A stretch of 27,854 nt of DNA from a virus. The notes under the pieces are model-generated. The model made no database searches. It was not told where the DNA came from and saw nothing but the letters and a program-made list of their open reading frames with translations. Numbering within the stretch: position 1 is the stretch's first letter; the number at the start of each line of letters is the position of its first letter. Made by a program: the position numbers and the translations under genes. Shown piece by piece: positions 1-7,040 of the stretch. Where the stretch lies: positions 1-27,854 of the IMG/VR virus record IMGVR_UViG_3300048590_000398; one strand, 5' to 3'.

Positions 1-1
1 T

Positions 2-1474
2 CGTCAGCGCACCGAACCCGGAACCTGGCAGGAGTGGATTGTCGAGAACTTCGCCGGCTACCTCTGGCCGCCGTATGCGGCCTACCACGAGCAGTTCTGG
101 CAGTGGGCCTGGGCGATCGAAGCGGGCGCGCCGGCTCGGCCGTTCGTCGCCATCTGGCCGCGCGGCTTCGCGAAGAGCACCAGCACCGAAGTCGCCTGCG
201 CCATGGTCGCGGCCCGGCAGACGCGCCGGTACGGGCTCTACATCTGCGCCACCCAGGAACGGGCCGACGATCACGTCAAGAACGTCGGCGGCTTGCTCGA
301 ATCGCGCACCTTCTCGCAGCACTACCCGGCCGCCTCGCAGCGGAAGCTGGGCAAGTACGGCAACGCCGCCGGCTGGCGCCGGAACCGGCTGCGGACGGCG
401 AGTGGCTTCACCCTCGACGCGATCGGGCTCGATACGGCGGCGCGCGGGGCCAAGATCGACGAGGACCGGCCGGACTTCCTCATTTTCGATGACATCGACG
501 GCCTGCTCGATGCGCCGGGCACCGTCGAGAAGAAGATCGCCACCATCACGCAATCGCTGCTGCCATCGCGGGCCGCGCACGCCGCGGTGCTCGTGGCGCA
601 GAACCTGATCCACGAGCATGGCATCGTGTCGCGGCTCGCCGATGGCCGCGCCGACTTCCTCGCCGACCGCATCGTCTCGGGGCCGCATCCCGCCATTCGC
701 AACCTGGTGACCGAGCAGCGGGGAGGCAAGGCCATCATCAGCCACGGGGAACCGACCTGGCCGGCGATGGGGATCTCGGCGCTGCAAGCCGAGCTCAACG
801 AGATCGGGCTGACCGCCTTCCTGCGCGAAAAGCAGCACGAGGTGGGAAACGTTGAGGGCGGCATCTTCGGCCATCTCAGCTTCCGGCACTGCGCCTGGGA
901 CGAACTGCCGCCGCTCGAGCGGATCGTGGTCTGGGTCGATCCCGCCGTCACCGATACCGACCGCTCGGACGCGCACGGCATCCAGGCGGACGGGCTGGCG
1001 GCGGACGGGACGATCTACCGGCTCTTCTCGTGGGAGGCCCGCACGTCGCCCGATGATGCGCTGACCCGGGCCCTGCGCAAGGCGCTGGAGCTCAAGGCGG
1101 AATGCGTCGGCGTGGAGACCGATCAGGGCGGTGACACGTGGAAGAGCACCTATGCCGGCGTGGTGGAGCAGCTGCGGGCCGCGGGCGAGCTAGGCCGCAA
1201 GGAACGAGCGCCGCAGTTCCGGCAGGACAAGGCCGGGGCGGGGCACGGCCCGAAAGCCCACCGCGCCTCGCAGATGCTAGCCGACTACGAAAAGGGCCGC
1301 ATCGTGCATGTGATCGGCACGCACGAGACGCTGGAGCGGGCGCTCAAGCGCTACCTGCTGATCAAGCCGTACGACCTGGTCGATGCCGCCTTCTGGAGCT
1401 GGCACGATCTGCGGCACGGGACGCCGGTCAAGATCGCCCCCACGGTCCTCGTCTCGCCGTCGGTGTGGCGCTGA
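2..1474 (+). CDS. terL: Phage terminase large subunit (5' end beyond window)
   Basis: This is the ATPase/nuclease motor that packages DNA into the prohead. The frame is open from base 2, so the true start lies upstream of the window. A Walker A-like motif (WPRGFAKST, about nt 152-180) precedes a Walker B motif with its catalytic acidic pair (DFLIFDDID, about nt 473-499). A C-terminal RNase H-like nuclease follows, with the first metal-binding aspartate in WVDPAVTD (about nt 929-952) and a second acidic cluster at VETDQGGD (about nt 1117-1140). The order ATPase then nuclease is that of large terminases. The stop overlaps the start of the next gene as TGATG, so the two are probably translationally coupled. 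The small terminase subunit, if present, is outside the window. Confidence 0.93.
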   Translation, partial: RQRTEPGTWQEWIVENFAGYLWPPYAAYHEQFWQWAWAIEAGAPARPFVAIWPRGFAKSTSTEVACAMVAARQTRRYGLYICATQERADDHVKNVGGLLESRTFSQHYPAASQRKLGKYGNAAGWRRNRLRTASGFTLDAIGLDTAARGAKIDEDRPDFLIFDDIDGLLDAPGTVEKKIATITQSLLPSRAAHAAVLVAQNLIHEHGIVSRLADGRADFLADRIVSGPHPAIRNLVTEQRGGKAIISHGEPTWPAMGISALQAELNEIGLTAFLREKQHEVGNVEGGIFGHLSFRHCAWDELPPLERIVVWVDPAVTDTDRSDAHGIQADGLAADGTIYRLFSWEARTSPDDALTRALRKALELKAECVGVETDQGGDTWKSTYAGVVEQLRAAGELGRKERAPQFRQDKAGAGHGPKAHRASQMLADYEKGRIVHVIGTHETLERALKRYLLIKPYDLVDAAFWSWHDLRHGTPVKIAPTVLVSPSVWR

Positions 1475-1671
1475 TGGCGACGGCGGTGGTGTTGCGGCCA
1501 TTCGCCTGTCCGTCGTGCGGCCGGCTGGCCGGCTTCACCGATCGCGCGAGCGGATACGTTCGGGTCTATTGCAAGCAGTGCCGGCAGACGGTGCTCATCA
1601 AGATCACGGGGGAGCCCGTGGTGCGACCGAGCGGGCGGCGGATTGAGGACGATGTCGTATACTGCGAATGA
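1474..1671 (+). CDS. Com-like small zinc-binding protein
   Basis: A 65-residue protein with two CxxC pairs, C12/C15 and C33/C36 (CPSC and CKQC), spaced like the zinc site of the phage Mu Com protein, and with the same pattern of basic and aliphatic residues after each pair. Com binds an RNA stem-loop in the mom leader and activates its translation. No mom-like gene is visible here, so the target is unknown. The start overlaps the terminase stop (TGATG). The final codons (V-V-Y-C-E) contain a TATACT -10-like hexamer, and a strong hairpin follows 14 bases after the stop. It is the first of four small zinc proteins that end gene blocks in this prophage. Family assignment is by motif only. Confidence 0.7.
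   Translation: MATAVVLRPFACPSCGRLAGFTDRASGYVRVYCKQCRQTVLIKITGEPVVRPSGRRIEDDVVYCE
1658..1663 (+). promoter_or_regulatory. Putative -10 element (TATACT), module 1
   Basis: TATACT lies inside the last codons of the upstream zinc-protein gene. No TTGACA-like -35 is found 16-18 bases upstream. It is supported mainly by recurrence: similar hexamers stand at the same place before hairpins in the other gaps. Confidence 0.45.
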
Positions 1672-1684
1672 GCAGGGCCATGCA

Positions 1685-1722
1685 CGGGCCAGCACCTCGT
1701 CCGAGGTGCTGGCCCGTTTTTG
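1685..1722 (+). terminator. Perfect hairpin with T-tract, module 1
   Basis: A 15-base arm (1685-1699) is exactly complementary to 1702-1716 and is followed by TTTTTG. It has the form of an intrinsic terminator, yet lies only about 20 bases after the putative -10 and just before the ribosome binding site (GGAGG, 1737-1741) of the next gene. It may end the upstream block, attenuate the downstream one, or be a protein-binding leader hairpin. The bases before it (gggccatgca) recur in module 2. Confidence 0.8.
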
Positions 1723-1748
1723 TTTGCGAGTGACGTGGAGGATTCATC

Positions 1749-2177
1749 ATGGCATCGGGCACGTTCGCCTGGTACGGGCAGGGGCTTCTGCGCATCGTCA
1801 ACGGCGAGATCGACATGAACGCGCACACCTTCAAGGCCGCACTCGCCTCCAGCTCCTACACTCCGAACCAGGACACGCATGACGATTGGGCCGACGTGAG
1901 CGCCAACGAAGTCACCGGCACCAACTGGGCCGCCGGCGGCCAGACGCTCTCGATCACGACGGGCATCGACACGGCCAACAACCGCGTCTCCTTCACCGCG
2001 ACGGACATCAGCGTGGCGAGCGTCACCCTCAGTGACGGCAAGCACCTGGTCATCTACGACGACACGCACGCGAGCAAGGCGCTGGTGGGTTACGTGACGT
2101 TCGACACGCCGCTGGCCCCGAGTGCCGGCACGCTGGCCGTGGACTTCGGGACGGAGATCGGGCGGATTACCTACTAG
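1749..2177 (+). CDS. Phage structural protein, small beta-rich
   Basis: A 142-residue protein preceded by GGAGG seven bases before the ATG. It opens with a short segment followed by phrases (FKAALASSSYTPNQDTHDDW, then NEVTGTNWAAGG) that recur in a family of small phage structural proteins found near head or tail-fibre genes of many siphoviruses. The rest is rich in Thr, Ser, Val and Asp, as in beta-sandwich virion proteins, and has no signal peptide or membrane segment. It is the first gene after module 1 and precedes further small surface-type proteins, so a head-fibre or decoration role is plausible. The exact role is inferred from composition and place. Confidence 0.6.
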   Translation: MASGTFAWYGQGLLRIVNGEIDMNAHTFKAALASSSYTPNQDTHDDWADVSANEVTGTNWAAGGQTLSITTGIDTANNRVSFTATDISVASVTLSDGKHLVIYDDTHASKALVGYVTFDTPLAPSAGTLAVDFGTEIGRITY

Positions 2178-2226
2178 GCCGCTCGGCGGTGATCCATGCG
2201 TGCCGGCGGACCAGGGACGATCCATC

Positions 2227-2577
2227 ATGGCGGTGCAGACCATCGAATACCTGACGATCGGATGGGACGCCGGCACGCAGCGGCCGGTCTGCTCCGTGTG
2301 GTTGGCGTATGACGACAGCACGCTGGCCCTGGTCTCGGTGCGGGTGGTCAATGCGTCCGACGATACCAGCGTGTCGTTCGTGCTGACCGATCACGCCCGC
2401 GCGCCCGGTCACCCCAGGCGGGAGACGACCCTGACAATCACGCCGGGGCGTGACGAGACCGCGGCCCCGCGCGGGCTGACCGTGACCCGCGACGAGACGG
2501 ACGCGCTGGTCGTGCCGGGCTACTCGTTGCACGTGACCGGCCCACCGACGCGCACCGATCCCCGGCGGGTGCGCTGA
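2227..2577 (+). CDS. Hypothetical phage protein, 116 aa
   Basis: The ATG at 2227 is chosen because upstream codons in this frame cross the previous gene's end and look non-coding. The protein alternates polar and hydrophobic residues (VCSVWLAYDDSTLALVSVRV, VSFVLTD), as expected of a small beta-sandwich. A basic, Pro-rich tail follows (PPTRTDPRRVR). There are no cysteine motifs, membrane segments or known catalytic motifs. It ends in a TGATG overlap with the long repetitive protein, so the two are probably co-translated and may be parts of the same surface structure. I do not recognise the family. Confidence 0.6.
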   Translation: MAVQTIEYLTIGWDAGTQRPVCSVWLAYDDSTLALVSVRVVNASDDTSVSFVLTDHARAPGHPRRETTLTITPGRDETAAPRGLTVTRDETDALVVPGYSLHVTGPPTRTDPRRVR

Positions 2578-4586
2578 TGCCGGTCGCCGTTGATGCGGTC
2601 ACGACCGCCATTTCCCCCGGTGCAAACGTCACCTCCCTGAGCTGGTCACACACCTGCTCGGGGAGTGACCGCTATCTCATCGTCGCGGCGCGCTACTCCA
2701 GCGGCGCCGGCACGGTGGGAGCCACCTATAACGGCGTGGCGATGACGCCGCTGACCTCGGTTGGCAGCCGGCTCTATGTCTACGTCCTGCTCAATCCCCC
2801 GGCCGGGACCTACACGGTCCAGACCACGAACACCATCGGCCGGGACGTGGTCGGCGGCGCGGTGTCACTGAACGGCGTGGATCAAACGACACCGATTGGC
2901 ACGCCCACGGCGACCACGCCGGCCGCCTTCACGGCAACCATTTCCGATGCCGTGAGTTCAGCCACCGGGGAGCTGGTGATCGGTCTCGCGTCGAACAGCG
3001 GCAATACGACTGGCACCCTCACCTCGGTCGGCAGCGGGCAGACGGAACTGGCCGAGCAGCCAAACATCTCCGGCAACGCGACATCTATGTGGCTCTCGTC
3101 CAAGCCAGGCGACGCCACCACGACGCTCTCCTGGACGTATGACAGCGGCACCTGGTCGAATCCGATGATCTCGCTCGTGCCCGTCAAACCGTCTGCGGGC
3201 GGGTCTGACGCCAGCGCATCCGTGACCGTCGGCAGCGCGGCTGCCTCGGGGCTGAACGTCACCGCCACCGCGCAGCGATCGGACACCGGCGCCGCCGCCG
3301 TCGGATCGGCCACCGGCTCCGGATTGAGCGTGGCCGCCACGGCGGGCCAGCAGGCGAGCGGCACCGTCACCGTGGGCGGCGCACCAGCGGACGGAACGAC
3401 CGTCACCGCCGCCGGGGCGATCGCCGCCAGCGCCACCGTCACCGCCGGCCCCGCGGCAGCCACCGGCTTCACGGTCACGGCCGGAACCGGCACGACCGGC
3501 AGCGTCACGAACGACGACGCGGCGGCGTCCGGGCTGATCGTGACCGCGACGGCCGGGCAACAGGCGACCGGGCTGGTCAGCGCCGGCACGGCCACGGCGG
3601 ACGGCCTCGCGGTCACGGCGTCAACGGCGGTCACCGCGACCGGCACCGTCGCCGTGGGGGAGGCGGTCAGCACTGGCCTCGGCGTCAGCGGATCGAGCGG
3701 CGCGACCGGGGCGGTCATGGTTGGCCACGCGACGGCAGACGGCCCCGCCGTGTCCGCCACGGCGGGCACTGGGGCCAGCGCCACAATCACGCCCGGTGAT
3801 GTCGTCGCATCGGGCCTCATCGTCACCGGGCGCACCAGCGCGGATGCCGCGATCACCGTGGGCACCGGCGCTGCCTCCGGTCGCAGCGTCGCGGCCACCG
3901 CCGGTGCCGGCGCAAACGGCACGGTGTCCATGGGCGACCTCGCAGCGTCCGGCCTGAGCGCCACGGCGACCACTGGCACGACCGGCGCTGTGACGGCTGG
4001 GGGTGCCGCCGCATCCGGCCTGCTGATCGCGGCGAGTGTGGGCGGAGCGGTGCAGGGTGTGGTGCAGACCGGCCCAAGCGCGGCCGCCGGCCTGAGCGTC
4101 ACGGCATCGGCCGGAACCAGCGCATCGGTGATCGCAGGCGCCGCGGCGGCGGACGGCGCGGCGGTGAGCGCGGGCATCAGCGCCGGGGCGGTCGCAAGCG
4201 TTGGCACGGCGATGGGAACCGGCCTGGTCGTGGTCAGCAGCGCAGGCGCCGCTGGTGCGGTCAGCCCCGGGGCCATCACGGTAACCGGGGTGCTGATCGA
4301 GGCGGGCGTGGGAACGACCGTCACGATCAGCACCCCGGCCGCAATCGTCGCCGATGGCATCACGGTAACGGCGGATGGGGCGGTGTTCATTCCGGCGACG
4401 GGATCGCTCACCGCCACGCTGCGCACCACCGCGCACCTCACGGCGTCGATGCACACGGATGCGGCCGTTCGCTCGGTGGTGACGGTCGCGCCTGCGTTGC
4501 ACGGCGCCGTTGCCATCGCTGATGCGCTCACCGCTACCGTTGGCACTGATCGCGCGCTGCGCGCCATGCTGGAGGTTCTTCCATGA
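2577..4586 (+). CDS. Repetitive fibre-like virion protein
   Basis: A 669-residue protein in three parts. Residues 1-205 form a globular, beta-rich domain containing LIVAARYSSGAGTVGATYNG and repeated VG, SG and TS turns. About residues 211-600 are roughly 17 degenerate repeats of 20-23 residues with the pattern (T/A)VTVGxAAASGLxVTATAG. A short Ala/Thr-rich tail closes the protein. Such low-complexity beta repeats suit a fibre, a head spike or a surface-binding protein. It lies before the portal, away from the tail-tip genes, so a head-attached fibre is more likely than a tail fibre. The start overlaps the previous stop and the end overlaps the next start (ATGA). No family is assigned with certainty. 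Confidence 0.65.
   Translation: MPVAVDAVTTAISPGANVTSLSWSHTCSGSDRYLIVAARYSSGAGTVGATYNGVAMTPLTSVGSRLYVYVLLNPPAGTYTVQTTNTIGRDVVGGAVSLNGVDQTTPIGTPTATTPAAFTATISDAVSSATGELVIGLASNSGNTTGTLTSVGSGQTELAEQPNISGNATSMWLSSKPGDATTTLSWTYDSGTWSNPMISLVPVKPSAGGSDASASVTVGSAAASGLNVTATAQRSDTGAAAVGSATGSGLSVAATAGQQASGTVTVGGAPADGTTVTAAGAIAASATVTAGPAAATGFTVTAGTGTTGSVTNDDAAASGLIVTATAGQQATGLVSAGTATADGLAVTASTAVTATGTVAVGEAVSTGLGVSGSSGATGAVMVGHATADGPAVSATAGTGASATITPGDVVASGLIVTGRTSADAAITVGTGAASGRSVAATAGAGANGTVSMGDLAASGLSATATTGTTGAVTAGGAAASGLLIAASVGGAVQGVVQTGPSAAAGLSVTASAGTSASVIAGAAAADGAAVSAGISAGAVASVGTAMGTGLVVVSSAGAAGAVSPGAITVTGVLIEAGVGTTVTISTPAAIVADGITVTADGAVFIPATGSLTATLRTTAHLTASMHTDAAVRSVVTVAPALHGAVAIADALTATVGTDRALRAMLEVLP
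3207..4379 (+). repeat. About 17 tandem degenerate coding repeats
   Basis: Direct repeats of about 60-69 bases inside the fibre-like gene encode units of the form (T/S)VTVGxAAASGLxVTATAG. The unit is clear in protein but diverged in DNA. The spacing is even, and each unit carries a VG-x-A-x-A-x-G-L core. Confidence 0.75.
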
Positions 4587-4873
4587 GCACGTACTACCCG
4601 GGCGTCACCATCCGGGCCACGGTTGCCGATCTCACCCACATCGATAACGGCGCGATCGAGATGGGCGAGGCGACGGTGACCTTCACCCTCTACGATCGAA
4701 CTGGGGCGGTCGTGGACACCGGGAGTGGCACGCCAGATACCGATGATTGGTCCTTTGATTTCAACCTGCCGGCCACGCCGGGCACCTATCGGCTGGTCGC
4801 CGAAGCAGTGCTCACGGACGGCACCACCACCTGGAAGGGGCGCGAACAGATCATCGTTTCGCGCCTGCCGTAA
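4583..4873 (+). CDS. Small Ig-like phage protein
   Basis: A 96-residue protein whose ATG overlaps the previous stop (ATGA). Alternating strands (VTIRATVADLT, ATVTFTLYDRTGAVV, GTYRLVAEAVLTDGTTTWKG) and the absence of cysteines suggest a single immunoglobulin-like or invasin-like beta-sandwich. Such domains are common on phage capsids and fibres, where they bind weakly to surfaces. It follows the repetitive protein directly and may be part of, or attach to, the same appendage. It ends 12 bases before the portal start, with the portal's ribosome binding site (GGAG) between them. The fold is inferred from pattern alone. Confidence 0.6.
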   Translation: MSTYYPGVTIRATVADLTHIDNGAIEMGEATVTFTLYDRTGAVVDTGSGTPDTDDWSFDFNLPATPGTYRLVAEAVLTDGTTTWKGREQIIVSRLP

Positions 4874-4885
4874 GGAGCCCGAGCC

Positions 4886-6238
4886 ATGACTGATCGCGCG
4901 CGCGCATCCGCCCCCTTCGTCACCCACGGCGCATCGGGCCTCGCCCACTACGGCGGGGTGCTCTGGTCCGACGATCCCGACAAGGCGTGGCGCGGGGCGG
5001 AACGGGACCGGACCATCCGGGCCATGATCGCCTCCCCGGAGATCGGCGCGATCCTGCACGGCATCGAGATGCTGGTGCGGCGGGTGGACTGGTCGATCGA
5101 GCCGGCCGATGAGAGCCCGGCCGCGACGGACCTGGCCACGTTCATCGAGGAATGCCTCGCCGACATGGACGGCTACTGGCCGGGCGACACCCTCTCGGCG
5201 ATCCTCTCCTACATCCCGTGGGGTTGGTACGCCGGCGAGCTCATCTACAAGCGGCGCGGCGGGCCGGAGCAGGCCGATCCCACGCAGCGCAGCGCCTTCG
5301 ATGACGGGCGGATCGGCTGGCGGCGCTGGGCAACCCGGCCACAGGCGACCCGCTACGGCTGGGCGTTCGATGACGCCGGCGACGTGACGGCGCTGATCCA
5401 GCAGGACCCGGTCGGGTTCCAGAAGTACGAGATCCCAATCGAGCGGCTGCTGCACATCGTCTACTCCGGCAAGACCAACTCGCCGGAAGGGTGGACGCCG
5501 CTGCGGCCGGCATACGACGCCTGGTACTACAAGCGGGCCATCCAGAAGATCGAGGGGATCGGCATCGAACGGGACCTGGCCGGCATCCCGATGATCCGGA
5601 TGCCGGCGTCGGTGATGCAGGAGGGTGACCCGCTCTACGCCGCCTACCAGCAGATGGTGACCAACCTCCGGAACGGCGATCAGGCCGGCATCATCCTGCC
5701 GAGCGACAGCAACCAGGACGGCGGCAAGCAGTATGAGTTCGAGCTGATCAAAAGCGGCGGCGGCAAGGCCTTCGATACCGATCCGGTGGTGCGCCGCTAT
5801 GCCAACGAGATCGTGACCGTCTTCCTGGCCAACGTGATGCGGACCGGGCAGGACGGCATCGGGGCGCTGGCACTTTCGGAGACGCAGAGCGGGCTGTTCC
5901 AGTCCGCGATCGGGGCGCACCTCGACATCGTGGCCGATGCGATCAACACGCAGGCCATCCCGCGGCTGTTGCGCCTCAACGGCCTGGACAGCGAGCTGGC
6001 GCCCAGGCTCAAGCCGGGCCGGATCGATAGCCGCGATCTCCAGAATCTCGGGCTCTACCTGGTGCGGCTGGCCAATACCGGCACGCTGATCGATTCGCCG
6101 GAGCTGCGCGAGTTCCTGCACACGGTGGCCGGCCTGCCGATCAATGACCTGCCGACCGCTGATGAGATCAAGCAGCAGCGGGCCGAGTGGGCGGCGACCA
6201 AAGGCAGCGGGGATGCGCCGCCGGACGGTGGCGCATGA
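4886..6238 (+). CDS. Portal protein, Mu gp29/DUF935-like
   Basis: A 450-residue protein of typical portal length. It contains the sequence features of the DUF935/gp29 portal class: an early segment on a conserved bilayer of helices (IRAMIASPEIGAILHGIEML), a Trp-rich stretch (PWGWYAGELIYKRR), and a later QSGLFQSAIGAHLDIVADAI helix. The portal forms the dodecameric ring at the capsid vertex through which the terminase drives DNA and to which the connector proteins dock. A GGAG ribosome binding site lies nine bases upstream. The stop overlaps the start of the MuF-like gene as ATGA, the usual neighbour of a portal. The family call is from motif and synteny. Confidence 0.88.
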   Translation: MTDRARASAPFVTHGASGLAHYGGVLWSDDPDKAWRGAERDRTIRAMIASPEIGAILHGIEMLVRRVDWSIEPADESPAATDLATFIEECLADMDGYWPGDTLSAILSYIPWGWYAGELIYKRRGGPEQADPTQRSAFDDGRIGWRRWATRPQATRYGWAFDDAGDVTALIQQDPVGFQKYEIPIERLLHIVYSGKTNSPEGWTPLRPAYDAWYYKRAIQKIEGIGIERDLAGIPMIRMPASVMQEGDPLYAAYQQMVTNLRNGDQAGIILPSDSNQDGGKQYEFELIKSGGGKAFDTDPVVRRYANEIVTVFLANVMRTGQDGIGALALSETQSGLFQSAIGAHLDIVADAINTQAIPRLLRLNGLDSELAPRLKPGRIDSRDLQNLGLYLVRLANTGTLIDSPELREFLHTVAGLPINDLPTADEIKQQRAEWAATKGSGDAPPDGGA

Positions 6239-6933
6239 CGCCGGCCGATCTCGAATGGGATGACCGCACGCGGCGCTACCGCCACACGCGGACCGGCACG
6301 CTCGTGACCGAGGCGCAGCTCGTAGCGCTGCGCAACGCCATGGCCGACGCCTACGAATCACGGATGGTCGCCCTGGTGGCCGACTACGTGGCCGGCACCA
6401 TCGCCAAGGTGACCTGGGAGGATCGCTTCTTGACCCTGATCGTGGAAGCGGCCTCGCATGGGTACGTGTTGGGGCGGGGCGGGACGGCGCTGATGACCGA
6501 CGCCGACTGGGACGAGCTCGCGGTCGTGGTGACCCGGCAGACCGCCTACGGGCAACGCTTTCTCAACGAGCTGCAGGCCGCCATCGACGCGCAACGTGGT
6601 ACAACACCCCTCCAAGCCATCAAGGAGGCACTGGAGGCTCGCACGCAAGCGCGGGCGGCACTGTATGGAGGGGCGGCCGTAGAAGGCTACGAACGGGGAC
6701 ATGCAGCAGCAAAGGGCGGTGGGGCATCGGGCAGCCGGCTCCCCTGCTATCCGGCGGACGGCGGCACCGAATGCAAGAGCCGCTGCCGGTGCCGATGGTC
6801 GATCGTCGGGGACAACGAACGGCAGGTGTGGGTGGCGACCTGGATCACTGAATCGGACGGTGACGTGTGTGCCGGCTGCGCGGAGCGGGGACGCCTGTAT
6901 CAGCGCGTGGAGTACCCGATGGCGATGCGATAG
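6235..6933 (+). CDS. MuF-like minor head protein
   Basis: A 232-residue protein directly after the portal and overlapping it by ATGA. The N-terminal two-thirds is helical. The C-terminus carries a cysteine-rich segment seen in phage minor head/MuF-type proteins: a C-x-P-A-D-G-G-T-E-C stretch, then KSRCRCRW, then V-W-V-A-T-W and a final CAGC pair. MuF-family proteins are packaged in small copy number and help head assembly or DNA ejection. It is somewhat shorter than full-length MuF (Mu gp30). It is the last gene before module 2, so this block, like four others, ends in a protein with CxxC-type cysteines. Start chosen for the ATGA overlap. Confidence 0.75.
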   Translation: MTPADLEWDDRTRRYRHTRTGTLVTEAQLVALRNAMADAYESRMVALVADYVAGTIAKVTWEDRFLTLIVEAASHGYVLGRGGTALMTDADWDELAVVVTRQTAYGQRFLNELQAAIDAQRGTTPLQAIKEALEARTQARAALYGGAAVEGYERGHAAAKGGGASGSRLPCYPADGGTECKSRCRCRWSIVGDNERQVWVATWITESDGDVCAGCAERGRLYQRVEYPMAMR

Positions 6934-6959
6934 GTCGTCGCATGCAACAACATCGCGTG

Positions 6960-6968
6960 TGCTAAACT
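6960..6968 (+). promoter_or_regulatory. Putative extended -10 (TGC TAAACT), module 2
   Basis: A TGnTAAACT extended -10 motif lies 26 bases after the MuF-like stop. No good -35 is visible. The following bases share gggccatgca with module 1. Confidence 0.5.
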
Positions 6969-6990
6969 GACATGTGAAAAGGGCCATGCA

Positions 6991-7027
6991 TGGGCCAGCG
7001 ACTCCACTGGAGTCGCTGGCCCATTTT
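6991..7027 (+). terminator. Perfect hairpin with T-tract, module 2
   Basis: A 15-base arm (6991-7005) is exactly complementary to 7009-7023, with a three-base loop and TTTT after it. The lower arm begins with the same GGGCCAGC as in module 1, so the two modules look related by duplication. The ribosome binding site of the next gene (TGGAG, 7031-7035) follows within five bases of the T-tract. Confidence 0.8.
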
Positions 7028-7040
7028 GTTTGGAGCCGAG

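Noticed and set aside
3207-4379. CRISPR-like array
   Set aside because: The repeats are coding, diverged and in frame; there are no constant repeats with unique spacers.
2882-6361. Very long minus-strand open frame (over 1,100 codons)
   Set aside because: It is the antisense shadow of the repetitive fibre, portal and MuF-like genes; high-GC codon bias leaves antisense frames open. Composition is Pro/Arg/Ala-rich and there is no start signal.
6990-7040. Longer start for the 2H/protease gene at 6990
   Set aside because: It would begin inside the module-2 hairpin; ATG 7041 has a proper GGAG site.
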